Shown: positions 1-13,100 of the stretch, in pieces
Layout: each line of letters opens with the position of its first letter
Numbering within the stretch: position 1 is the stretch's first letter
Assembly: GCA_037783415.1 (NCBI GenBank)
Contig: JAZGTN010000163.1
Location: 992,001 to 1,056,000, forward strand
Reading direction: 5' to 3'
Source of the DNA: Leptasterias polaris
Lineage: Eukaryota > Echinodermata > Asteroidea > Forcipulatida > Asteriidae
Length of the DNA: 64,000 nt
Position numbers and translations under genes: made by a program
The notes under the pieces: generated by a model
Seen by the model: the letters and a program-made list of their open reading frames with translations, nothing else
Databases searched by the model: none
What the model was told of the DNA's origin: nothing

Positions 1-126
1 CCGTTTGTGCTTCTGTAAAAGTTTTGCCAGCGTATACATCTCCTGGTGTTAACTGGTGAAGCTTAAAAGTGAAATTTTGTGGGGGAACATAGGTAAATGT
101 GTCCTGGTGCACCAAGTGAAAGACCT

Positions 127-346
127 GGGCCCCAATTCCATAGGGCTGCTTAGCACATAAAGTAGCTAAGCACCAACCAAATTATGATTACCAGATTAAG
201 GTTACCAGCCAAACTTCCGTGTCACATGTACCATCTGTACATCTTGCTAATTTCTGCTTAGCAGAAATTTGTTAAGCAGAAATTTGCTAAGCAGAAATTT
301 GTTAAGCAATATTTTATGCTTAAGCAGCTCTATGAAATTCGGCCCA
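127..346. mobile_element. MITE with GGGCC(C)AATT(T/C)CAT termini
   Basis: Left end gggccccaattccatag and right end ctatgaaattcggccca are imperfect inverted copies of each other, with gctgcttaa-type sequence just inside each. Near 250-305 a short unit (gcagaaatttgttaa) repeats three to four times. Relatives sharing the terminal wording occur at 2948-3333, 12865-13095 and, as fragments, near 5646 and 25729. Confidence 0.75.
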
Positions 347-435
347 GATGTACATGGTGAAAATCACCTTTCTTGCCTCCTTTAAGTATCTGGTTGTTCT
401 TGAATTAAATAGTGGCAATTTCTCTCTTCTCCTAG

Positions 436-590
436 GGCCCTGAGTAACGAGCAGACATTTGGAATTCATGATTTAATGTTTGTGACGTTCATTGAGAATC
501 AAGGGACTGAAGAACAGAAGGTTCGCTGGCTGGATCAGGCTAGGAATATGAGGATGTTGGGGACGTATGCCCAGACGGAACTAGGCCACG
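436..590 (+). CDS. ACOX1: ACOX1 exon (first in window)
   Basis: Acceptor cctag at 431-435, donor GTAAGA at 591. The frame opens at 437 and reads [15 protein letters not shown] onward to [10 protein letters not shown], the flavin/substrate loop of acyl-CoA oxidases. It ends in phase 1; the split Gly codon is completed at 2269. The ATG at 476 is internal, not a start. Confidence 0.93.
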
Positions 591-1096
591 GTAAGATGAG
601 AGAAGATTTACATTCTCCACCCGTGCCTAAAGCCAGTTCGTGCTTCATGCGAATTGCAAAAGGGAATTTCCTTTAATCACAATTGAAAAAAGTACCTGAT
701 TTTTTGCACAGCGTAATTTGCTTCGCATTTGCTTTCACATGAAGTATGAGCCAAGCTTAAGGCTGGTCTAAAATGCATACTCAAGGTGCAGGCAATTATA
801 AAGTGAGTTCAAAGCCATTAGCTGAACGTAACCAACTGAAACCCATCAAAAACAAAACAAAACTCAAGGTTTAACTGTGTCAAACTAATGCAAAAATGAT
901 CAGTTATTGCAGGAATTGCCCTTAACTTGTTCAGTGACTAGCCAGATGAACCAATTAGCTTGTCATGTAACTGGTTCGCCAACTTTTCCACTAGTCCATA
1001 TTTCATATATGGACTCTTCCATTTTTTTTCCTAAAACATTACCATCAAATTTGATAAAACTTTTGCAGTTTGTATGATTTGGTACTTTCTATGTAC

Positions 1097-1129
<33 letters not shown>

Positions 1130-4100
1130 TGGATTTATATCGCGCTTTATCACACCCAAGGGCGTCTCAAAGCGCTTCTTAACATTATTACCCCTGGTCA
1201 CTGGGCCATTTATTTCATTCCTTAAACCATCTCAGCTCCCTGGGGAGTATACAGCCTGTGCTGCAATATATGCGCTACTAAGCTAAATCAATCACAAGAA
1301 CCATCTCTGCCCTCACAGGTACCCATTTTACCCCTGGGTGGAGAGAAGCAATTATAGTTAAGTGTCTTGCTCAGGGACACAAGTGTCACGATCCCGGGAC
1401 TCGAACCCACACTCTGCTGAACAGAAACACAAGAGCTTGAGTTCGGTGCTCTTAACCACTCGGCCACGACACTCCACAGCTCATGTACATGAACAGGCTT
1501 TGCCCTTAACTTTTTCAGTAACTAGCCAGTGGGACCAGTTAGCTTGTCTTTTCACTAGTCAGTCGGCTTTTTTGCTTTTCAAAACTGAACTAGCCAGCCG
1601 GACCACTTGGAGAGAATTTTGACTGGTCCTCGGGTTTTTTAACTGTCATTTTGGCCAGCAGAGAAAGGGGAGAACACTGTATTGTAATCCAATTCCAACA
1701 TGATACTGGTCCCATAGACAGCATGAATCCTTATAAGTGACCCTTGGGTGTTAAGTTGAAATGGTGATTAATAAATTACAATGTTCTGGGTGTTCTTTGA
1801 TCGTATTAATTGCAGGCGGAAAAAAAGTCTGTGTAAAGGAAGCTTACACCAGTTGTTGGTGCTGTCGTCGAAATTGCTTTCATTCCGTGATTTGTCATGT
1901 TTTTGGTAGGGCGTCCAATTCTATGGCAGGGTGGCCTTAAACTTTGGGAGGTTGGATGTTCTTGTCTGATTTTATAGTTCTTGTTTTGATTTGTACTGTT
2001 ATATTTTATCTGTTTTGTTGTATCTTGCACTGTTTGTTGAAATCTTGGCCGAATAAATATTAATAATATTAACAAGTTTACATGAATTGGACTTTCAATA
2101 GATCTTTGATAAATTGTCTTTACAGTACAAACTTTGTTTGTTTTTGCCTCGGATCAATGAACTACAAAGCACTGTTTACAAATAAATTTGTTTGATATGA
2201 ATGCTTTTTCTTATAGCTGCATGTGTTAATAATACGATTGTACTGTTGACCCTGTTCTGTCTTGTCAGGTACCTACATTCCAGGCCTCGAGACCACAGCG
2301 ACATACGAACCATCATCACAGGAGTTTGTTATCAACACACCCACCCTGACATCCATGAAATGGTGGCCTGGAGCTTGTACGTTGAAACACCATTCTCACT
2401 TTAATATCTTGTTACCATTCCTTGACACACTGTTTGCCTCGTGAAATGAAAAGTGGTTCCTCCGAAAAGAAATTTTGTAATAAAGTTCTGCTTATGCTGA
2501 GGTTACACGTAGGTAGTCCGAGTTACAGGACCCAACAACGTTTTTTTAAATTTGGACATTATCTGGTGTATGCCAGATACCAAATGTTAAAAAAGCATTG
2601 TTGGGGCCAGTAACTTAGACTAGTATAGTAGTACACAAGTCTTGTTCACAAAATTGTCAACTGAACTCTCAAACTAGTCCGAGTTAATTACACCAATGGA
2701 ATGATGGCCTGAAGCGCGTACATTAATACATGTAGACCCTTCTCCACTGATGTCACATTGCTGTAGCCGTGCAGGAAGTCTGCTATGCTGGAGTACTTTT
2801 GGTCTGCCAGTGATGCTTTTTGCAGCACGTCTTTGTGCAGTTCTAGTAGCGTGTGTGAGTGACACACGCATGTACTGTAAGTACTCCAGCATGGCAAGTG
2901 ATAAATAGTGACGTCATCTGAGAAGAGTCTTTACACTATCATAACCAGGCCCCAATTTCATAAGGCCTGTAAAGGCTGTAAAAGTTTTGTTTAGCAATAA
3001 TAAGTTGCCAACCAAAATACTATACAGTTAGCATGGCTGTTACCAGCAAAAATACTATACAGTTTGCATTGCTGTTACCAGCCAAAATACTATACAGTTA
3101 GCGTTGCTGTTACCAGCCAAAATACTATACAGTTTGCATTGCTGTTACCAGCCAAAATACTATACAGTTAGCGTTGCTGTTACCAGCCAAAATACAATGA
3201 AGTGAGCGTTGCTGTTACCATCCTAAAATACTATACAGTTTGCGTGGCTGCGACTGGTTCCCCTACTCATTTCTTGCTTAGCAAAGAAATGTTTAGCAGA
3301 AATTTCTGCTAAAGAGCTTTGTGAAATTGGGCCTAGTGTAGAATTTCTGTATGCAGAGCCATGAAGTCTGTCCCAGTTTCCTATAAAAACCTCAAACACA
3401 GAAAATACATCAGAATCCAATCTTTGTTTGGTTTTATTGGATTGAGCAATGCACAGCCAAACCGGTCGGCATACCACCATAATCAATGTACACCATAGCC
3501 ATCCCTATTCCCATCGTAATCCAACAACAACCTTTGTTTGATTCTGAGTACTGTACAGCCAAACTGGTCATGCTAAGCATGGTTCAGGTATGATGATGAC
3601 TCTTATTTGTGCTGACCAAGTCAAGGCATGTCCGTGCACCAGAAACCCAAGCTAACAAAGTTTGCTTTATTCTGTGTGAATAATGCAACAATAGTGTGGT
3701 GTGTGACTGTCGTGGCTGAGCGGTCTAGTGGATCAGTTTAAGCACTGTTGTTTCTGATCAGCAGGGTGTGGGTTCGAGTTCCTGTCTGGGCACTTGTGCC
3801 CTTGAAGAAGCTACATTGCCATATTTGATTTGTTCTTTGTATGGGACATTCAGCTGTAGGTCCAGTGTACTACGATTGGTAGTGCACATAAAAGAATCCA
3901 GAATATTTCTGGTCACATAGCAAGCACCCTTATTTACAGGTTTCCTCAGGCTTGTCAGCTACAGTGATTAAGTTCACTTATGAGGCATCCTTGATTTCAG
4001 TACCAGAAATATATAATAATGAGTATGCTTCATTGGGAAAAAGCTTTACACAAAATCAGTACAAACTGTCATGAAAATGTTGTCATACAAGATTAAGGAG

Positions 4101-7100
4101 AATGATTTTTGTTATATTTTCAGTGGGCAAAACATCAACTCATGCCGTGGTGCTGGCTCAGCTGATTATTGGAGGCAAGAGCTACGGTCCGCATGCCTTC
4201 ATGGTACAACTCAGGAGTCTTAAAGATCACAGCGTTCTGCCAGGTAACCCTCCCGACAGTTTCATCAAATTGTCATCCATACATTCCCATGAATTACTCT
4301 AGATTGTATCGTACCTTCCTACTACCTTGCATGTATTGTTTAACCCAAAATTACTAAAAACAATTACTGGTCGGTTTCCCTTGTGGTTTATTATTTGATA
4401 GTTGAAATTAAAAGTTGCATCCCCTGAAGGTTATCCCTGCCTACTGCTTCCCAGGTTGTAGCTTACAGTAAGGGGGATCCCTGGCTGTAGGGCCGGTACA
4501 TGTTGAATCTCTTCTGACTAGCACCCCCGAACAAAGATACTGACAAAATAGGGAGACTGTACACTTTACCGATTCGTGACATCATCCTGAAATTTAACCT
4601 GAATTACCATGTGTACGCAGACGACACTCAGCTATACATCACGTTTAAATCTACTCAAGAAAATGCCAATACCTCTATTGAAAGACTTGAGAATTGCATC
4701 CAAGAGATTCGACGTTGGACCCAACAGAACTTCCTGAAGTTGAATGATGATAAAACAGAGTTCATTCTTTTTGGGTCTCGTCAACAATTAACAAAGGTTT
4801 CAGTGCCATACATTTCCATTGGTAATGCTCGGATAGCTCCCTCGTTGCAAGCTCGGAACTTGGGGGTTATTTTTGATTCATCAATGACACTTCAACCACA
4901 CATCAACAACATCATACGTGTGTCATCATTTCACATCAGGAATATTGGTAAGATACGCAAGTACTTGAACAAGAGTGCCACTGAAAAAGTCATTCATGCA
5001 TTCGTAACTTCTCGTCTTGACAACGGCAATGCTCTTCTCTACAGTCTTCCTAACAACCAGATTTCCCGCCTTCAACGCCTCCAAAACACCGCAGCCCGCA
5101 TCGTGACACTGTCTAAAAAGTCTTGTTCTATCACCCCCATTCTGAAACAACTTCACTGGCTCCCTGTCTCTCAACGTATCATCTTCAAGCTGATGCTCAT
5201 TGTCCACAAAGCACTTAACGGCAAGGCTCCCCACTATATCTCTGAACTGCTTCAAGTTTACACTCCGTCAAGGAATCTTCGATCCAGTACCATGCTTCTC
5301 CTCAAGGAACCCAAGTCTCAACACTCCTGGGGTGACAGGTCTTTTTCTGTAGCTGCGCCACGCATCTGGAACTCTCTACCACATAATCTTAGATCTTGTC
5401 TTTGTACCACAAAATTTAAATCACTTCTCAAAACTTATCTAATGTCACAGGTTTTCAAGGAATAATTTAGTTGTTTCTGTTTTTCTTTTGTTTGTTTTTT
5501 TGGTTTACTGCGCCTTGAACACCCAGCAGGGTGGATATGTGCGCATAACAAGTCTTTATTATTATTATTATTATTAGACTGCCAACATAGGGCAAGATAG
5601 CTCAGTTGGTAGAGCGCTGGTAGGCACAATTATTTTTTGTGCCTAAGCAGCTCTATGAAATTGGGCTCTGAAATTGTTTGGTCAGTGACTTACTGCAGGT
5701 AGTTGTTTCTGATCCAGAGCTCTCACAGTCTCGGACAAAACAAATCTAACAAGGAAAATCAATACAAAATAACAGGATTACAAAAATTAACAAAAGGAAG
5801 CATAAACACGAAAAGCAGCAGAAACAACGGTGGACTACTGGAATAAATGTTTTTTTCAGTAGAGATTTGAACTGATTTTCAGTCTTGGCAGTTTTTGTGA
5901 TGTGGCAGAGAGTTCCAGAGTACATATTAACCCATATTACCCACGTACCAAGACATACAGTCATCGCTCTTTCTCACGCTCATCACCTGTACTCTGGAAC
6001 TCTCTGCCACATCACAAAAACTGCCAAGACTGAAAAACAGTTCAAATCTCTACTGAAAAAACCATTTATTCCAGTAGTCCACCGTTGTTTCTGCTGCTTT
6101 TCGTGTTTATGCTTCCTTTTGTTAATTTTTTTAATCCTGTTATTTTGTATTTATTTTCCTTGTTAAGCGCTTTGAGACTCTTGTGTGAAGCGCTTCATAA
6201 AAACTGTGTATTATTATTATTATTATATTGACCCAATTTACCTGACGTCATCATCTCAATAAACTTGATTGGGTATTCAATGTCTCCATGTGCTCTACAG
6301 TTTAGTGAGCATTTTTGGCGGTGCAGTGTTTACACACTTAGCACTTTTTTCACACTTAGCACTTTTTTCACACTTAGCACTTTTTTCACCTGCAAAATGG
6401 TGAGCGTGGCAGACAGTAGCCACGTGTGACATTGGTGCAGGAGATCAATACATTACAAATTAACATTGTGTTTGTGAGAACACTGTCATGACGCTACATG
6501 AACACTGTCATGACGCTACAGGTTGCAAGGTGAGTAGAGGCCCTTAGTCTAACATCACCCTAACCAACCTACTTAGCTCTGGTATTCCCTACACCTACTC
6601 ACGAACTGCAGCTGGCTGTATGTATGAGGGCAAAAATACTGTCATGATGCTACGGGTTGCAAGGTGTTTTGAAGCTCTAAGCCTACACCTTTGGTCGGTA
6701 AATCCATGTGTACGTCATGCCTTGTTTGAGATTCGTAGTGCACAGTGCCAACAAATGAAAGTACATGCCAAGCAATGCACACAATTCTTGTGTTGTGCAT
6801 GCTTGGCTTGTATTTTCATTTTAAAGGCTTGTGCACTACGCAATGTTTGACGGGCACATGGATTTCCGGCCTAACCCTAAACCTAATCATTCACAATTTT
6901 AAAAAGCAGAATATCTCATATGGGATTTGAGGCATTGCATGGTGAGGTATCAATGTATATTTGGTTTGCGGTAACACCATGTGTATATCTACTTGCTAGG
7001 TAGATTTTGTCTTGCTATTTATTCTACTGCCGCGGAGTAGATTATTCGGAATTCAGGAGACTTCTCAGTTCTGAAAGAACTGTCCTGCTTATTAACTACT

Positions 7101-10100
7101 ACCTGGGCGGGAGATAGGAAATCTCAAGCCTAAATTTTCTTCAAGTGATGTACATGTTTTTCACCTGCAAAATGGTGAGCGTGGCAGACAGTAGCCACGT
7201 GTGACATTGGTGCAGGAGATCAATACATTACAAATTAACATTGTGTTTGTAAAACGTTGTTAATTTGTTTTCTTCTCAGGTAGATCGGTCGGAGTAATCG
7301 GAGAGAAATGGAACTACGGCGGAGTAGACAATGGCTACCTTCGTCTCAGAAATGTCCATATTCCAAGAACAGACATGTTCATGAAATATTTCCAGGTGAG
7401 ACACAAGAATTTATGGAAGGAGCTTGGTTTTTACATGCGGTAGATACCTCTCACATACACAGACATAATAATAATAATAATAATAACTAGATCTTATATA
7501 GCGCATTTTACAATAACGTATCAATGCGCTTTACATTAGTGCCCTGGTCATTGGGACAATAACATTCCTTTAATCTTTCTCAGCTCCCTGGGGAGTATAC
7601 AGCCCTGGGCTGCCGTGGCACTCCGAAGGCTTTTTCAAACACAATATCAACCTCTACCCTTGCAGGTACCCATTTATACCCCCTGGGTGAAGAGAAGCAA
7701 TTATAGCAAAGTGTCTTGCTGAAGGACACAAGCGTCATGACCGGGACTCGAACCCACACCCCGATGACTAAACCACCAGAACTTGAATCCGATGCTCTTA
7801 ACCACTCGGCCAAGACACCCTACAATGATATTCTTCCTACTTTAGTCTGAATTCCGATTTTTTTTGCCTTTGGAAAAATCATAAAAATAGTAATTAATAA
7901 AAATCCTGATTTGTCTATTAAAGCCTGTAGGTCAGCCCTTTTTTCTAAGAGCCAAACATGCCTGCATGCAGTGCTTTATTTTTGAATCATCATTTTCTCC
8001 AGGTGTCGTCTGACGGTGTCTATACCAAGCAAGGGAACCCTAAGGTGCTGTACAGTACTATGATGGTGGTTAGACTCAAGCTTGTACAGGAGTCCTGGCA
8101 ATCGTTAGCACGTGCCCTTGTGACTGGTATCCGGTACAGTGCTATCAGGAAACAGGGACCAATGGACCAAGGGTAAGTAGAAAACCGTCTTAACAGCAAT
8201 CCTACATACATGTAGGTTCCAACTCCCATTATGTTCTGCAGTGGTTACCCAAGCCGAGAGGTTGTAGTGTGTAATATCAATTAAGAAACAGTAACAATCT
8301 TTCCAAAGTGCAAAACAAACAGATGCCAAAATAGTCAGATAATTTAATTTGTCAGTATTTTGAACCAACCACAATTTTCTTTTTAATTGTTTGCTATGTA
8401 ATTGTTATCTTGCTGTCTTTCAGTTTCATGTGCAAGTCTGTAATTGCTTATTTTAAGTAAATCTATGTACATTTGATTGTTTTTAACATGTAAACTTTGC
8501 AGCAATTTACCCCCGGGCTACAAATGCATTGTTCTAATAAACCAGAAAAACAAATAATAATAATAATAATATTCCAGGCCTTTTTGTAATGATGGCTTAG
8601 GCTCCGGCTCTGGCTTAGTCACAGTCAGCCTGTTTGAAGTCTAGTACCAAAAGTGTAAATTTTCTAAATTACTGATGGAGCCTATAGAGCACAAGCAGAA
8701 GCCAACATTTTTAGAATGGCTTAAAGGGTGTTTGTAATGTTGGTAAGAGTAAAAATATAAATGTTCACAGATTCATGCATAACTTACATGGTATAAAGAT
8801 GGTCATGGTGGGAAACTCCCTATTAAAATTTGTTTCTTGAAATGCTATAGATTTTGAGAAATGAGTAAAAGAATTAGTTTTGATCTAATGAGTCAAAAAC
8901 TCAATATTTGAAAACTGTTTTCTGGTGATTCCAATGACCGATTGAGCTTAAACTTTCACAGGTTTGTAATTTCATGTATATGTTGGGTCACATCAAGTGT
9001 GGATACTGGTCTTTGACAATTGCCAATGTTACAAATGTGCTTTAAGTCCAAAACAAAAAGATAATTGCCAGGATTGTTGTTCTTTTATCACCAGAAATGT
9101 ATAATGTTACAAACAAATAAACAAAAACAAATCAGTGCACTTCTATAGTGTCAACCTTATATCATAAAATAGCTATTTGAGAAAATAGACTTAGCTGTTG
9201 CAAACTGCTTACCAACCAAAAGGACCTGTGTTATAAATGCAAAAAATTGTTAATGACCTGACGTTTCAAACTTAGCAGAGTCTTTCTTGATGTCATTTAG
9301 CCTTTGAGAAAGACTCTGCTTGGGTCGAAACGTCAGGCCGTTAACTATTTTTTGCCGAAAGGCTATTTATTACAAACATTGTTGTTTGTGCAGGGGACCA
9401 GAGGTGTCAATTCTTGACTATCAGACCCAGCAGGAGAAGCTATTACCAGGGTTGGCAACGGCCTACGCCTTCAACGCTGTAGGTAAACGTCTTCAGGAGG
9501 TCTTTAATCAAGTACAGGCGGATATTGCTAGCGAAGACTTCAGCAGTTTACCAGAGGTGAGCTCCAGAAAGTCTTCATATTCCTGAAAATAGAATTAGCT
9601 GTTGTAAACTGCTTACCAACCAAAGGACCTATGGTATAAATGCATTTGAGCCTTTGAGAAAGACTCTGCTAGGGTCAAAACGTCAGGCCATTAACTATTT
9701 TTTTCATATTTCTGAAAAGTACATCATCATTTGCAAGTAATTCAGGCCTATAATTTCATCTTTGAGAGGGCAAGGCCCTTTTCATTTTGCAAAGGGCACT
9801 TCCATTGGAAAATCTCAAAGTCTTTTAGGAACTTTTGAAAGGGCACCAAGGCCAAGAGCCCATGATTATAGTTTGTTTGCAAGAAAGTATTGAATCCATT
9901 CAAAACTCAGAGGAGGTCTCTCATGTTTAGTTGGGGTTACACAATTCCTTCTTTTTCTGCTGTAGCTGCATGCACTCTGTTGCGGCTTGAAGTCATTCAC
10001 CACAGGTACAGCTGTAAACTTCATTGAAAGTGTGCGATTGGCGTGTGGCGGGCACGGCTACCTACTAAGCTCAGGTATTCCCTACACCTACTCACGAACT

Positions 10101-13100
10101 GCGGCTGGCTGTACGTATGAGGGTGAGAACACTGTCATGACGCTACAGGTTGCAAGGTGAGTAGAGGCCCTTAGTCTAACATCACCCTAACCAACCTACT
10201 TAGCTCTGGTATTCCCTACACCTACTCACGAACTGCAGCTGGCTGTATGTATGAGGGCAAAAATACTGTCATGATGCTACGGGTTGCAAGGTGTTTTGAA
10301 GCTCTAAGCCTACACCTTTGGTCGGTAAATCCATGTGTACGTCATGCCTTGTTTGAGATTCGTAGTGCACAGTGCCAACAAATGAAAGTACATGCCAAGC
10401 AATGCACACAATTCTTGTGTTGTGCATGCTTGGCTTGTATTTTCATTTTAAAGGCTTGTGCACTACGCAATGTTTGACGGGCACATGGATTTCCGGCCTA
10501 ACCCTAAACCTAATCATTCACAATTTTAAAAAGCAGAATATCTCATATGGGATTTGAGGCATTGCATGGTGAGGTATCAATGTATATTTGGTTTGCGGTA
10601 ACACCATGTGTATATCTACTTGCTAGGTAGATTTTGTCTTGCTATTTATTCTACTGCCGCGGAGTAGATTATTCGGAATTCAGGAGACTTCTCAGTTCTG
10701 AAAGAACTGTCCTGCTTATTAACTACTACCTGGGCGGGAGATAGGAAATCTCAAGCCTAAATTTTCTTCAAGTGATGTACATGTTCAGCAATGGATAAAG
10801 ATCTGTATCAAAAAGCAGATAAAAAAAATCTGAGACAGTTTATTCAGTGTCATTCCTGATCTTTTCTAGGTACCTGCTGAAGAGTGCCTACTCGGCGCAG
10901 AATGGTAAAGCCCTCGCCGAGTCTGTGGCGTACTTGACTGCGGATACCGGTGGAGAGTCATGGTCAGCATGTACAGAAACTGATGTGAGGGATACCAGTT
11001 TACTCATCAAAGCATTCCAGCATCGGGCGCAGAGGTAAATCAAAAAGTAATTTATTTAATTTGCTGGCAGGTTCAAACGCTTCTACAGACCCCCTTGCAC
11101 TGGCGTCACACGCGGCTTACTGTCAACCCATGGTGTGCCATTTTGGGAATCACCATGCGCGTGTCGCCTAAAATCAAGCTAATATTCTTCCTATTTTAGT
11201 CTGATTTCCGATTGTTATGCCCCTGGGATAATCAGTATTCTGACTTGTTTTCTCATTTGTGTATAACCAGGTTAAAGTTTAATTTGTTTGTGGCTTGTTT
11301 TTGGCAAAAAGTGTGCTTAAATTGTCCTCAAGTTCACTGATTCATTTAATTTCTATAATTGCATTTGCTGTAGAATTTGTATTTAGTTATTTCCCCAAAC
11401 AATTTATCCCAGTAATGTTTTCTTTTTTATGAATGTTTTCATATTTCCATTTGTTATATAATCATCATCGATTGTCAGCTGCTCATAATTTTACCGATCT
11501 CTTTTGTGTAATTAAACATTTTGTTTTCAGCACCAAATCTTTTTACCAGATATTGATAAGATTGTTGTATATTTATCCCCTGCATTGCATCACCTTCTTA
11601 TTGTCTGCCAAATCTATTTGTGTAATTTTATGCTGCATCTGTATATAGTTGGTACTTGCTTGCATTTTTTTAGCTGTATTGTATGTATTTTGATGTAATT
11701 TGTATTGATTGCGTTTTATTGTAATTTTTATTGTAATTTGCGCCTTCGAACATCCTCGGATGGAGAGGGCGCACTAGAAATGCAATAAATTATTATTAAT
11801 GTTATTATTATTGGAGTCCAAATAAATCATAGAAGATGTGGGTGTTGGTCTAACTGCAAGCTTGTCACTTAAAAATAACGCACTATACAGTGACACAAGG
11901 GGAATCTGTCTTCCAAAATGGCGCTTGCAAGCAAGATTTATTGTTTGATAACGTCAGCTGATTTCATGGCTCTGCTTGCCATGTAATTATTTGAGCCATA
12001 AGTGCAGAATTTCCCTGATATGCAGTGTAATGAAGCTGGACACGGTACATTGGGTCAATGCATGTATGTCTAATTGCCACATGTCCAGCAGAGTTGCTTT
12101 GGCTGTGTGTACTGAATCCATCAAACTCAGGCCTACTCCCTTGGAAAGGAGTGCGGAGTGCTTGTAGAAGTTAGCGCTAACTATGTAAATCTTTGTAACT
12201 TTTATGTTTTTAGGAAAGGGCAATTTTCCTAATTGCCACATGTCCAGCATAGTTGCTTTGGCTGTGTTTATTAAATCCATCAAACTCAGGCCTACTCCCT
12301 TGGAAAGGAGTATTTGTAGAAGTTAGCGCTAACTTTTTAAATCTTTGTAAAATTAGTAAGTGGCCTAACCTTTCAACACTCCTAGAGTCTTTCTCGAAGA
12401 TTTTAGCCTTCGAGAAAGACTCTGCTAGGGTCGAAATGTCAGGCCACTAACTATTTTTTGCACTTATACCACAGGTCCTTTTGGTTGGTAAGCAGTTTGC
12501 AACAGCTAATTCTATTTTCTCATTTTTAAATCTTTTGAACTTTTATGTTTTTAGGCTTGTCAACCATGTTGGTCAGCGTGTTGCTCGTCTGATGGGAGAA
12601 GGGCACACTCAAGGCACAGCATGGAATAACTCTACAATAGACCTTGTACATGCTGCTAAGGTAAATCATATAAACAGAAAATACCAACAAGCAAACAGAA
12701 TTCTCTCAAAATATCCTTGAGCCTTTAAATTTTCTGGAAAGAAGTAAAAGCAGTCACCAAAGGGAGAAAGAAGTGGACCATGGTTTTATATTTCTGGTGA
12801 TGCACAGAGTCTGTAAGCCTCCTGAATGATAACATCTGGGAGGTTTCTGGTCTAGAATATATCTGGGCCCAATTTCATGGCTCTGCTTACCGCCAAATTC
12901 TGCGCTTGCAATCACCATTCTCTGCTTACCGAGCAAGCGCTGAATATCTGCGCAAACTGTGTAAGCATAGAAATGCCTAGTAACGTGGACTACGCAAGCG
13001 CACAAGCAAAAATTCCCTGCTAACCTGTGAAATACGCATGATGTAAGCGCGGAATTCCTTGCTTCCGTAAGCGCCGATTCATGAAATTGAGCCCTGGTCA

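Larger units (their letters stand above)
2377..4123 (+). other. ACOX1 intron 2 of window
   Basis: GT-AG intron holding a MITE-like element with an internal 36-bp tandem array (2948-3333) and a forward tRNA-derived SINE (3708-3995). Between 2377 and 2947 there is no repeat or exon I recognise. Confidence 0.65.
8173..9393 (+). other. ACOX1 intron 5 of window
   Basis: GT-AG intron with a TTAA-bounded MITE (8721-9045) and a hairpin element of the Penelope-associated motif family (9181-9354). 8173-8720 shows only AT-rich sequence and a short AAT run near 8556. Confidence 0.65.
9557..9965 (+). other. ACOX1 intron 6 of window
   Basis: GT-AG intron composed mostly of two dispersed repeats: a Penelope-associated hairpin element (9583-9704) and a MITE-like element starting CAGGCCTA (9743-9853). 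Confidence 0.65.
11035..12554 (+). other. ACOX1 intron 8 of window
   Basis: GT-AG intron. It holds an L2-like 3' tail (11741-11818), a ~125-bp direct duplication (12070-12352) and a Penelope-associated hairpin element (12361-12521). A short stretch about 11092-11170 resembles 14826-14940 and is another dispersed repeat. Confidence 0.6.

Noticed and set aside
476..676. Open frame with ATG at 476 as a small gene
   Set aside because: The ATG is internal to an ACOX1 exon; the frame after 590 is intron.
3008..3252. Regular repeats as a CRISPR array
   Set aside because: Units are contiguous with no unique spacers, and the genome is animal.
6620..6850. Identical open frames at 6620-6850 and 10247-10477 as a duplicated small gene
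   Set aside because: They are the copied exon 7 end plus intron; identity reflects the duplicated block, not coding constraint.
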